Under the pieces are notes generated by a model, which was not told the DNA's origin, did not search any database, and saw nothing but the letters and a program-made list of their open reading frames with translations. This document shows, piece after piece, positions 26,362 to 34,045 of a stretch of 64,000 bases of DNA. The position numbers were made by a program, and so were the translations under genes. This DNA is from Flavisolibacter longurius (GTDB lineage Bacteria > Bacteroidota > Bacteroidia > Chitinophagales > Chitinophagaceae). How positions within the stretch are numbered: position 1 is the stretch's first letter; every line of letters begins with the position of its first letter. The stretch lies in the NCBI GenBank assembly GCA_014163555.1, contig JACJGO010000022.1:1-64000 (forward strand), given 5' to 3'.

Positions 26362-26392
26362 GAAAAAAGGCACGGATCCCATGCCTTTTTTC
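26362..26392. terminator. Bidirectional intrinsic terminator
   Basis: GAAAAAAGGCA (26362-26372) and TGCCTTTTTTC (26382-26392) are perfectly complementary around a 9-nt loop. The A-tract and T-tract on either side make it work on both strands, for the mutase gene and the convergent DUF4142 gene. Confidence 0.8.
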
Positions 26393-26460
26393 TAGTAATG
26401 ACTGAATTGATATGCCAATAAAAGGACCTGTCAACTACTGCCTATTGCTTACCGCCTATT

Positions 26461-27078
26461 CTACTTTATAGCATTATTAATCGCTACTGCCGAATCCCTG
26501 TGTATCCGCAGAATAGGAAGGTTTTTCGCCGCAAACGCTTTCAGGGCTGCATCGGTACCGGAGTTGGCCTGCCGTTCAAAATCAGCAATGGTTTTTTCAT
26601 GATCCGATACCATCATGCTCATGTACTGTTTGTCGAAAGCGGCTCCGTTTGTTTTATTCAACGCAGCCAGATGATTCTGGTGTTCCTGCGGCAGGGCGGA
26701 CGGTGCCTGCATGCCGCGACCCGATAAAATGGTCATTAACTCCTGATTGGCGGCAGAATGGTCGTTCACCATCATCGCACCATAGGCCTTTACCCTGCTG
26801 TTCTGTGCTTTTTGTTGCGAAGCGTTTCCGGCCTCCACTTCCATCATGCCGCCGGCGGCTGCTTTCATGGCAAAGCTGGAATCCTGTGCATTCAAGGCTG
26901 TCCCGTTGTTGCCAAGGATTGAAGTCGTATCGCCTGAGATGTTTCCGGTTGGATTCGTTACGGTGTTACCTGTTTGATCAGAGGTGCTGGTGGCTGCTGT
27001 TGTGTTGGTGCCTTCGTTGCAGGCAACAACACTAAAGGCAAGGGCCACGCCGAAAAGGCTGAGGTTGTGTTTTTTCAT
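26461..27078 (-). CDS. DUF4142 (ferritin-like) lipoprotein
   Basis: 205 residues from ATG 27078; a longer frame would add 14 residues before the signal peptide. MKKHNLSLFGVALAFSVVAC forms a lipobox at Cys20. A Thr/Asn/Gly-rich linker follows (~21-70), then a four-helix DUF4142 domain: SFAMKAAAGGMMEVEAG, AYGAMMVNDHSAANQEL, and FDKQYMSMMVSDHEKTIADF with its conserved His residues. The biochemical role is unknown. It lies 56 bp downstream of hutH on the same strand. Confidence 0.88.
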   Translation of the reverse strand: MKKHNLSLFGVALAFSVVACNEGTNTTAATSTSDQTGNTVTNPTGNISGDTTSILGNNGTALNAQDSSFAMKAAAGGMMEVEAGNASQQKAQNSRVKAYGAMMVNDHSAANQELMTILSGRGMQAPSALPQEHQNHLAALNKTNGAAFDKQYMSMMVSDHEKTIADFERQANSGTDAALKAFAAKNLPILRIHRDSAVAINNAIK

Positions 27079-27134
27079 ATTTACTGTTTGGCGGACGATT
27101 AAAAAATTTATGCCACACAAACAGCCATCAACGC

Positions 27135-28700
27135 TTACAACGTGAAGCCGGGAAAGCCTTTATTCAGATCTGAATTTTGGTCCATCGCAAATTGTTGCAC
27201 ATGCTGCACAAATGAATAGTCTTCGATGATGGTCTTGATGCGATTGATGTCATCAGCAAATACCCTGTCCTCTTCTGCAAAACCCACAAACCGCCGTACA
27301 AAATGATGGGCTTCTTCCAGGATAGCGCTGCTCTTCAGCGGTCGCCGGAACTCAATGGCCTGGCAGGCACACAGCAGCTCGATGGCCAGAATGTATTCCA
27401 GGTTTTCCAAAACACTGTTCAGTTTTCGGCCGCTGATGCTGCCCATGCTCACATGATCTTCCTGTCCCAATGAAGTGGGAATACTATCGGCACTGGCCGG
27501 GAAGCAAAGCGTTTTGTTTTCAGAGACAAGAGCAGCCGTTGTGTATTGCGGAATCATAAAGCCGCTGTTCAGTCCTACATCTTTCATCAAAAGCATGGGC
27601 AGTCCCCATTTGCCTTCAAGCAGGAGATAACAACGCCGGTCCGAAATATTCCCGATCTCCGCCGCAGCCAGGCAGGCATAATCAAGCGGAAGCGCCATGG
27701 GTTGCCCGTGAAAATTTCCACCACTGATGGTATCGTCTTCACCCAGCACAATTGGGTTATCGGTAACCGAAGCCAGTTCAATTTCCGTGGCTTCTTTCAG
27801 GTGCAGCCAGGCATTTCGGGAAGCCCCGTGTACTTGTGGCATACAACGCAATGAATAAGGGTCCTGCACACGGCCGCAATCCATGTGGCTTTGCATGATC
27901 TGCGACTGATCGAGCAGCTTGCGCAACCGTTGTGCCACCAACAGGTTGCCGGCAAAGGGTCGAAGCTTATGCAGCCGTTCATCAAATGGCGCCTTGGTGC
28001 CGGTAAGGGCTTCGAGGCTCATGGCGCCGATGATGTCGGCCGCCTCCAGGCAGTAGTGCATGCGCTCCGCTGCTTTGATGGCATAGGAAAGAATAAACTG
28101 CGTACCGTTGATCAGTGCCAGGCCTTCTTTGGGACCGAGTTGAATGGGTTCCATCCCCAGCGTTTGCAGTACGGCGCCGGTTTGTTGCCGGCTGCCCTTG
28201 TAAAACACTTCGCCCAGCCCGATCAGGGGTAAAAAAAGATGGGCCAGCGGGGCCAGGTCGCCGGATGCTCCCACGCTGCCTTTTACAGGCACCACGGGAA
28301 CCACATCGGCTTCCAGGTGCCAGAGGATGCGTTCCAGCGTAGCCAGTTGAACACCGGAAAACGCCTGAGCCAGTGAATGAACCTTAGTAATAAGCATCAG
28401 GCGAGCAATGTCTTCGGGCACCGCCTCGCCTACCCCAACGCTGTGACTTTGAAGGATCTTGTATTGCAGCGTGGCCGTGTCACTTTCGTTAATGCGGGTA
28501 TTGGCCAGGATGCCAAAACCGGTGGTAATGCCGTACACGGTTTTGCCAGTTTCGGCCATGGCCTGCACATGTCGCTGGTTCTGCCGGATGCGCTCATTTG
28601 TTTCCGCATTGATGGTTCCCCTTGACTTTTTTTGGGCTAAAGCAATCGCCTGTTGAACGGTAAGATGGTCTTGTCCGTAGAAAAATTCCGCTGCAATCAT
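27135..28700 (-). CDS. hutH: Histidine ammonia-lyase
   Basis: 521 residues, full length. KGSVGASGDLAPLAHL contains Ala145-Ser146-Gly147, which cyclise to the MIO cofactor. YGITTGFGILANTRI, GNFHGQPMALPLDY and QEDHVSMGSISGRKLN are further HAL signatures (the His and Gly set favours histidine over Phe/Tyr ammonia-lyase). The enzyme turns L-histidine into urocanate plus ammonia. No hutU, hutI or hutG is in the window. The start is 51 bp from a divergent gene, and their -7 boxes overlap. Confidence 0.95.
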   Translation of the reverse strand: MIAAEFFYGQDHLTVQQAIALAQKKSRGTINAETNERIRQNQRHVQAMAETGKTVYGITTGFGILANTRINESDTATLQYKILQSHSVGVGEAVPEDIARLMLITKVHSLAQAFSGVQLATLERILWHLEADVVPVVPVKGSVGASGDLAPLAHLFLPLIGLGEVFYKGSRQQTGAVLQTLGMEPIQLGPKEGLALINGTQFILSYAIKAAERMHYCLEAADIIGAMSLEALTGTKAPFDERLHKLRPFAGNLLVAQRLRKLLDQSQIMQSHMDCGRVQDPYSLRCMPQVHGASRNAWLHLKEATEIELASVTDNPIVLGEDDTISGGNFHGQPMALPLDYACLAAAEIGNISDRRCYLLLEGKWGLPMLLMKDVGLNSGFMIPQYTTAALVSENKTLCFPASADSIPTSLGQEDHVSMGSISGRKLNSVLENLEYILAIELLCACQAIEFRRPLKSSAILEEAHHFVRRFVGFAEEDRVFADDINRIKTIIEDYSFVQHVQQFAMDQNSDLNKGFPGFTL

Positions 28701-28707
28701 ACGCTGG

Positions 28708-28721
28708 TAAAAATATCTTTT
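28708..28721. promoter_or_regulatory. Overlapping divergent -7 boxes of hutH and the 28752 gene
   Basis: Minus strand TATTTTTA (28715-28708) reads toward hutH, 7 nt before its ATG. Plus strand TATCTTTT (28714-28721) reads toward the ATG at 28752. Both are one mismatch from TAnnTTTG and share two bases, so polymerase could serve only one direction at a time. Confidence 0.3.
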
Positions 28722-28751
28722 ATCTTCAACAAGTCACCAGATTTCAACACT

Positions 28752-29258
28752 ATGGAAAACCTATTCGTCTTTTTGGCCACCAGTTTGGTGCTCCGTGCCA
28801 CCGGCCCCCGTTTTAAGCGTTACCTTATTCAACCTGGCTGTTCTACCTTTCTTCATTCCAGTGCCCGTACACTTCATGTTCGTCATACAAGGGACGGCGA
28901 CAAGGTGTTGTTCAACGAGTACGAAGAAGACAATGTTACCTACGGTACTATCTGTGTGCAGATGCAAGAAGAATACACGCTGGCCGACGCTGAAATGATC
29001 CTGATAAATTACATGAACCGGGTTCGTAAGCCCATGCAGATACACTGCAATGTTTCGATGGACAACAAGGTGGAAGGCCGGCAACTGACCATTACCGATT
29101 ACTGGCAGGATGATGCCGGTACTGATTGGAAAGTAAAAGGCTATACTAATGGAAAAATCATTGCGGTTCTTTATGTAAAAAATATTGGTGATACAACTGT
29201 GCAGAATCATGATGCCTTCCTGAACGGATTTCGTTTTTCCGGTACAGGAGCGAATTGA
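28752..29258 (+). CDS. Hypothetical protein, 168 aa
   Basis: ATG 28752 opens MENLFVFLATSLVLRATGP; frames further upstream overlap hutH and are unlikely. The protein is a mixed alpha/beta soluble sequence (SARTLHVRHTRDGDKVLFN, ADAEMILINYMNRVRKPMQ, ITDYWQDDAGTDWKVKGY, IIAVLYVKNIGDTTVQNHDA). I do not recognise a family; the core resembles stress-type or lipid-binding beta-sandwich folds only vaguely. It ends just before the tRNA-Arg promoter and a terminator hairpin. Confidence 0.6.
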   Translation: MENLFVFLATSLVLRATGPRFKRYLIQPGCSTFLHSSARTLHVRHTRDGDKVLFNEYEEDNVTYGTICVQMQEEYTLADAEMILINYMNRVRKPMQIHCNVSMDNKVEGRQLTITDYWQDDAGTDWKVKGYTNGKIIAVLYVKNIGDTTVQNHDAFLNGFRFSGTGAN

Positions 29259-29272
29259 ATATTGGTTTCTCT

Positions 29273-29280
29273 TATCTTTG
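29273..29280 (+). promoter_or_regulatory. -7 box TATCTTTG before tRNA-Arg
   Basis: A perfect TAnnTTTG box 36 bp upstream of the tRNA; a TTG lies 15 bases before it. It directly abuts the terminator stem of the preceding gene. Confidence 0.45.
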
Positions 29281-29310
29281 CGCCGTTCTTCTTGGAGGAA
29301 CGGCGTTTTT
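29281..29310 (+). terminator. Intrinsic terminator between the 28752 gene and tRNA-Arg
   Basis: CGCCGTTC (29281-29288) pairs with GAACGGCG (29298-29305) and is followed by TTTTT. Transcripts from the tRNA promoter box next to it would start inside the left arm and so could not form the full stem. Confidence 0.65.
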
Positions 29311-29316
29311 GATGCC

Positions 29317-29390
29317 GGTCCGATAGCTCAGCTGGATAGAGCAACTGCCTTCTAAGCAGTAGGTCTCAGGTTCGAATCCTGATCGGATCA
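29317..29390 (+). tRNA. tRNA-Arg (anticodon TCT)
   Basis: A 74-nt cloverleaf: acceptor GGTCCGA pairs with TCGGATC (one G-U pair), D arm GCTC/GAGC, anticodon stem ACTGC/GCAGT with loop CTTCTAA (anticodon TCT at 29351-29353), T arm TCAGG/CCTGA with loop TTCGAAT, and discriminator A. CCA is not encoded. It reads AGA codons. A degenerate copy of its anticodon-to-T-arm part lies at 29569-29605. Confidence 0.97.
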
Positions 29391-29704
29391 CAAGGTTGAA
29401 ACTCAATGCCAAAGCGAGTTTTAGCCTTTTTTTTGCCTTAAATTGTTCTAAATTGTCCCATTTTTCCTTTATGCCGGAACAGATAGTTTTTCCAAGCGTC
29501 ATTTAGGATATATAAAAGTATAATAGCTAAAGGCAATGCACATGTCAGCGTGCAAGATTGGATTTCAAGCATTCTAAGAAAAAGGTCTCAGTTTCGAACT
29601 CCTGAAAGAACCAAGTCAATCATAAAAAAAATAGTCATTAGGACCATACCCTCCTTATATTCAAATCGTCAGATACATTCAAATCAGGATCTATCCCAAC
29701 TCAA
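29391..29704. other. AT-rich gap between tRNA-Arg and the receptor gene
   Basis: This 314-bp gap is A/T-rich and has no credible gene. It contains the tRNA-like remnant at 29569-29605 and looks like scar or flank of a lost insertion. Confidence 0.4.
29569..29605 (+). repeat. Degenerate copy of the tRNA-Arg 3' half, possible old attachment site
   Basis: Aligned with 29347-29382 of the tRNA gene, 31 of 36 positions are identical with one inserted base. The copy covers the anticodon loop (TTCTAAG), the variable region and T arm (GGTCTCAG, TTCGAA, TCCTGA). The anticodon stem no longer pairs. A partial tRNA 3' repeat next to the intact gene is what integration at a tRNA leaves behind; a decayed tandem tRNA is the alternative. 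Confidence 0.6.
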
Positions 29705-32431
29705 TTACCTTCCCCTGCCCGCAAACTTCGCCATCCTTACATTGACAGTTAGTAAAAAATACCGGCCCAGGCGGTTGGTGCGGCTATCTGTGATCGTGGT
29801 TTCATTTATAGTGCGGACAATTGCCGTATTCTTATTGAACAGATCAAACCCTTGCAGGCGCAGGGTGAGTCGTTTGCCTTTTAAAAAACGGTATTCGGTG
29901 TACAGGTTGAGAATGGACGGGTTGCTGGCTACACTTCCGCTGAAGCCATAATTCAGCAGTCGGTAAAAATCATAGCCGATGGTAAAATCGCCAAAATAGT
30001 TTTTGCCATTGACGCCATAGTTTAGGGTCTGCGCCTTGGTGGTACGTGTTGATGTTTGGTAGCGGGTCGTGGTTTGATAGGCGGTATAATTGGCACGGAA
30101 GGTTACATCCACACGGTCATCTAGGTCAATACGAAAACTTGCTCCCGGCCGCAGGTTCCAGTTACTTCCCCTGTTCTTCTGGCCGTCCGTAAACGAAATA
30201 TTATTATCAAAGCTGGCAGCGAACGAAAGGCCGGCCACATATTTCCGGTTGCTGAACGGCTGGTTAAACGAAACATTGCCATCATACCCATAAAAGCCAT
30301 CCGTGTTTTCGTAGGTGGTGGTCCGACCGGTACCGGAAGGATTGTTGAACCGGCTGCTCACGATCTTATCCTGGGTCCGATCATGCGAAATGTTGATGAA
30401 CAAACTGCTGCCTTCTTTGCTGTTAAATTTATTGTACCGCAAACTAAAGCGGTTGGTAAATTCATTGACCAGGTCCGGATTGCCCGCAACAATGTTATTC
30501 AGGTTGGAACTGTCGGCAACGGGCTGCAATTGCAAAAACCCGGGTTCTCTCGATGAACCATCCACCGTTGCAGTCAGGGTGTGGTTTCGGGCAAAATTAT
30601 AAACGAACCGCAACGCCGGAACCCAGTTGATGTTGGTATAATTGGTAGCGTAATTCTTTCCGATATTTCCCCCGGAGAGCCGGGCGGGCTGCGAATGAAA
30701 CCCGATGCTGTAATTGTATTTTTCTTTTCGTCCACGCAGGTTGATACCCGCTTTGTTGGTCGTAAACTGGTAATTGTAATGATTGCTTTGGCGCTCGTTG
30801 TACAGTCCATCTGTATCCGCAGGATTCAGATAGTCGGTTACATCCCGGAGGCTCTTCGTTACCGAATTGTTCCAGTCATAAGATAGCTCAAGAGAAGTTG
30901 TGCCACTTGCATTCAGCGGCTCGGTATACGACAGGCGCAGGTTGGTACGCGAATTCTGTCCCAAGTTAGCAAGGGACTGTATCTGCAGGGTATCCTGTAT
31001 GCGTATCGGTGAGGCGAGGGAGTCGATGTTCTGATAGGTGCCATTGGTGTACCTGTCGGTTGTATTGTTCGAAAAATCAACGCTGAAATTCGTGCTGAAA
31101 TGCCGTCCCCGTTTGCCGAACCGGTGGAGATAATACACATTTCCGCCACCGTTAGGCGACGCATTTTCGCCTGTTGAACGATTGTTGTTCAATGTAAAAA
31201 AACCCTTCCGGCTGATGGCCGACCGGCTGTTGCCGCTATTGTCACTTTCGCTGTAGGAAAAATAGGGCGATACTTTGATGAAGTTGACGGAATCCGGTGC
31301 GTATTCCAGGTTAAAGGTTAGGCGATGGTTTGCAGAATGATTATCCGATGTACTCTCCCGTTCTGTGTTGCGAATATTCAGCGGATTAATATCCTGTGAA
31401 AACGTAGAACTGTTGACAGATGTATTTCGTGCTGAAAAACTATAGCTGCCGTTCACAGATACCTTCTCTCCCCATTTGTCCCGAAAGTTGGCACCGATCG
31501 ATTTTGACAAGGTAATGCCGGCGCCACCGCCGCCACGGCTATCACTTCCAAGGTTGGCACCCCGGGCGCCGCCGCCCCTTCCCCCGCCATTGAAATTGAA
31601 AAGATTGGCGTTGGTGTTATTGATTGCTCCCAGCAGGGAAATCTGCTGCTCCCCGTTAAAATGGTTGCCAAACACATTGGCTGCATACCGGCCTTCGTTA
31701 CCACCCGCCACGGTGGCATTGCCAAAGTTGCCGCGGTTTTTATTGGCTTGGGTATTGATGTTGATGATCTTTTCGGGTTCACCGTTCTTCACACCGGTGA
31801 GGTTGGCACCGTCTCCATAATCATCAATGATCTGTATATTCTGAATAACGTCTGCCGGCAGGTTTTGCATCGCTGTTTGCACATCGCCGCCAAAAAAATC
31901 TTTACCGTTTACCCGTACCCTTGCCACCTTTTTCCCTTCCGTTTCAATGTTGCCGTCTTTGTCCACGGTAACCCCCGGCAGTTTTTTCACCACATCTTCC
32001 ACGGGTGCACCTTCCCGCACTTTATACGCTGCCGCATCATATTGCACCGTATCCTCTTTGATCAGGACAGGCCGTACAGATTTGATCACAATCGCATCCA
32101 TTTCTCCGCCGCCAGGCAACATTTTAATAACCGGTAACTGGAACAACCGGGTTGCCCCCATTCGTTGAAAGCTTTCCTGGTAGGCTTGCAAACCGGTATA
32201 GGTGGCACGAATGCGAAAGCTATCTTTTTTTACCGTGGCAAAACTGTAGGCGCCATTTGCATTGGAGATGACCATTGAACTGTCGTGATCCTGAATAAGT
32301 GTGATAGTAACGCCTTGCAAGGCCTGACCGGATGAATCCGTTATTTGTCCCCGTACGGCAAAACCCTGTTGACCGTTTGCTGCCATTCCAAAGGTCAAAC
32401 CCGATACAATAAGCAGCCACCATTTACGCAT
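29705..32431 (-). CDS. Outer-membrane beta-barrel receptor (carboxypeptidase-regulatory + plug-like + OMP barrel)
   Basis: 908 residues with a signal peptide (LLIVSGLTFGMAANGQQ). A carboxypeptidase-regulatory-like domain at ~24-105 follows (VRGQITDSSGQALQGVTITL), then a TonB-plug-like region (VVKKLPGVTVDKDGNIE, ARVRVNGKDFFGGDVQT) and a long beta barrel of the OMP_b-brl_3 type ending FLLTVNVRMAKFAGRGR. A Gly/Arg-rich insert (FNGGGRGGGARGAN) lies near residue 275. It differs from SusC: no SusD partner is present, and it is divergent from a carbohydrate operon 154 bp away. It probably imports a TonB-dependent substrate; which one is unknown. Confidence 0.85.
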   Translation of the reverse strand: MRKWWLLIVSGLTFGMAANGQQGFAVRGQITDSSGQALQGVTITLIQDHDSSMVISNANGAYSFATVKKDSFRIRATYTGLQAYQESFQRMGATRLFQLPVIKMLPGGGEMDAIVIKSVRPVLIKEDTVQYDAAAYKVREGAPVEDVVKKLPGVTVDKDGNIETEGKKVARVRVNGKDFFGGDVQTAMQNLPADVIQNIQIIDDYGDGANLTGVKNGEPEKIININTQANKNRGNFGNATVAGGNEGRYAANVFGNHFNGEQQISLLGAINNTNANLFNFNGGGRGGGARGANLGSDSRGGGGAGITLSKSIGANFRDKWGEKVSVNGSYSFSARNTSVNSSTFSQDINPLNIRNTERESTSDNHSANHRLTFNLEYAPDSVNFIKVSPYFSYSESDNSGNSRSAISRKGFFTLNNNRSTGENASPNGGGNVYYLHRFGKRGRHFSTNFSVDFSNNTTDRYTNGTYQNIDSLASPIRIQDTLQIQSLANLGQNSRTNLRLSYTEPLNASGTTSLELSYDWNNSVTKSLRDVTDYLNPADTDGLYNERQSNHYNYQFTTNKAGINLRGRKEKYNYSIGFHSQPARLSGGNIGKNYATNYTNINWVPALRFVYNFARNHTLTATVDGSSREPGFLQLQPVADSSNLNNIVAGNPDLVNEFTNRFSLRYNKFNSKEGSSLFINISHDRTQDKIVSSRFNNPSGTGRTTTYENTDGFYGYDGNVSFNQPFSNRKYVAGLSFAASFDNNISFTDGQKNRGSNWNLRPGASFRIDLDDRVDVTFRANYTAYQTTTRYQTSTRTTKAQTLNYGVNGKNYFGDFTIGYDFYRLLNYGFSGSVASNPSILNLYTEYRFLKGKRLTLRLQGFDLFNKNTAIVRTINETTITDSRTNRLGRYFLLTVNVRMAKFAGRGR

Positions 32432-32485
32432 GGCCCGAAATTAGAAATTCAACTGTTCGGTACTATCCTGCAAAGGCAATGTTTT

Positions 32486-32501
32486 AACGTTTATAAACGT
32501 T
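32486..32501. promoter_or_regulatory. Perfect 16-bp palindrome between receptor and carbohydrate operon
   Basis: AACGTTTATAAACGTT is fully self-complementary and consists of two AACGTT hexamers 4 bp apart. It lies 54 bp before the receptor start and 84 bp before the SASA-gene start, a good place for a regulator controlling both. CpG-containing palindromes like this are typical of LacI-family operators, but no such regulator is in the window. Confidence 0.45.
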
Positions 32502-32585
32502 CTGTTTTTTTCGGTGATAGTACAGGATGGCAATTCAGGCCGGATGTAGCACATTCATACGAATAAAACGATTGAGTTGTTACCA

Positions 32586-34043
32586 ATGAAAGTATCCTTT
32601 TCTTTTTCTCTGTTTTTTTCATTCTTGCACAGTTTGGTTTTGGGCATTGCCTGTTCCATGCCTTTTGGATTATGTGCACAAGTAAAAACGGCTTCCCTGT
32701 TTACAGACAACATGGTGTTGCAGCAAAAAAGCAAGACGCCCTTGTGGGGATGGGCGGCTGCCGGCAAAACCATTTCGGTTACACCATCCTGGAACAAAAA
32801 ATCATTTTCGGCTAAAGCCGGTAGTGATGGCAAATGGAAAGTTTTACTAGAAACACCTACAGCCGGCGGTCCTTACCAGATAAGCATAACCGGTGACGGT
32901 TCTCTCCATTTAAAAAATGTTTTAATTGGCGAAGTGTGGATTTGTTCCGGCCAGTCAAATATGGAGATGCCCATGAAAGGGTTTAAAGGCCAGCCGATCG
33001 CCGGATCGAACAGCGCCATCCTGCATTCAACAAATAAAAACATTCGCCTCTATACAGTACCGAGAGGTGCCTCCACAACCCCGCTTGACAACAGCAAACC
33101 TTCCGCTTGGAAAGAAGCCGAACCGGAGACCGTCAGCAACTTCAGTGCAACGGCTTATTATTTTGGAAAGGACCTGGAAGCGTTGCTGAACGTTCCGATT
33201 GGGTTGATCAATGTCAGCTATGGTGGCTCACCGGTTGAAAGCTGGATGAACGCGGAAATGTTACAAGGTTTCGATGGCATCACTGTACCGGGCCCAAACG
33301 ATTCCATCAAATCACCCAACCGCACACCCACGGCATTGTATAACGGTATGCTCCACCCGGTTACTGGTTACGGCATTCGCGGGATGATCTGGTACCAGGG
33401 CGAATCAAATTATGATCGTCCGGACCAGTATGAGAAACTGTTTCCTATGGCGGTAAAACAATGGCGACAAGAATGGGGCGCCGGCGATTTCCCGTTTTAT
33501 TTTGTACAAATAGCACCGTATAACTATGCGCAATTGCCCCCTTACCAGGTGGGCGGCAAGTACAACTCCGCCTACCTGCGGGATGCCCAACGAAAGTCCG
33601 TTGCACAAATACCCAATGCTGCGATGGCGGTTTTGCTGGACAAAGGCGAAGAAGCCAACATTCACCCGGCGCATAAACAGGAAGCCGGTGAGCGATTGGC
33701 GCTCCTGGCGCTGGCAAAGACCTATGGCTTCAAAGGTTTTGGTGCGGAAAGTCCCTCCTATGATACCATGGTGGTTGCCAACGGAATTGCAGAAGTCAAA
33801 TTCAGCCATGCAACCAACTGGCTGACCTCCTATGGCAAAGAGTTGTCGCTGTTTGAAATTGCTGGCAAAGACAAACAGTTTCACCCCGCCAAAGCGGTCA
33901 TCAACCGGAGCTCTGTGATGGTTTCTTCGCCGGTGGTGAAAGAGCCGGTCGCCGTACGGTATGCCTTCCGTGATTTTACCACTGCTGAATTGTTCAGCAC
34001 AGAGGGGCTGCCTGTTTCTTCATTCCGAACCGATAACTGGTAA
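32586..34043 (+). CDS. Secreted SASA-family carbohydrate acetylesterase
   Basis: 485 residues from ATG 32586; an in-frame TTG 9 bases earlier is less likely. A long signal peptide ends near FGLCAQ. The SASA fold (SGNH-like) shows the nucleophile Ser124 in CSGQSNMEMPM and the second block GMIWYQGESNYDRPDQY. A conserved His near NIHPAHKQEAGERLAL completes the triad. The family was first described as sialate 9-O-acetylesterase, but Bacteroidota members in hydrolase operons usually remove acetyl groups from plant polysaccharides, which fits here. It is the first gene of a tight three-gene operon with the DUF5703 and GH127-like genes. Confidence 0.88.
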   Translation: MKVSFSFSLFFSFLHSLVLGIACSMPFGLCAQVKTASLFTDNMVLQQKSKTPLWGWAAAGKTISVTPSWNKKSFSAKAGSDGKWKVLLETPTAGGPYQISITGDGSLHLKNVLIGEVWICSGQSNMEMPMKGFKGQPIAGSNSAILHSTNKNIRLYTVPRGASTTPLDNSKPSAWKEAEPETVSNFSATAYYFGKDLEALLNVPIGLINVSYGGSPVESWMNAEMLQGFDGITVPGPNDSIKSPNRTPTALYNGMLHPVTGYGIRGMIWYQGESNYDRPDQYEKLFPMAVKQWRQEWGAGDFPFYFVQIAPYNYAQLPPYQVGGKYNSAYLRDAQRKSVAQIPNAAMAVLLDKGEEANIHPAHKQEAGERLALLALAKTYGFKGFGAESPSYDTMVVANGIAEVKFSHATNWLTSYGKELSLFEIAGKDKQFHPAKAVINRSSVMVSSPVVKEPVAVRYAFRDFTTAELFSTEGLPVSSFRTDNW

Positions 34044-34045
34044 GC

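Noticed and set aside
29272-29502. Open frame antisense to the tRNA-Arg gene
   Set aside because: Its middle part is only the reverse translation of the tRNA; such frames are a common artefact.
29550-29951. Plus-strand frame opposite the 3' end of the receptor gene
   Set aside because: It overlaps the well-supported receptor in another frame and has no signal or domain.
29705-32431. SusC identification of the beta-barrel receptor
   Set aside because: No SusD gene follows and the barrel looks like the OMP_b-brl_3 type; a carboxypeptidase-regulatory start alone does not make a SusC.
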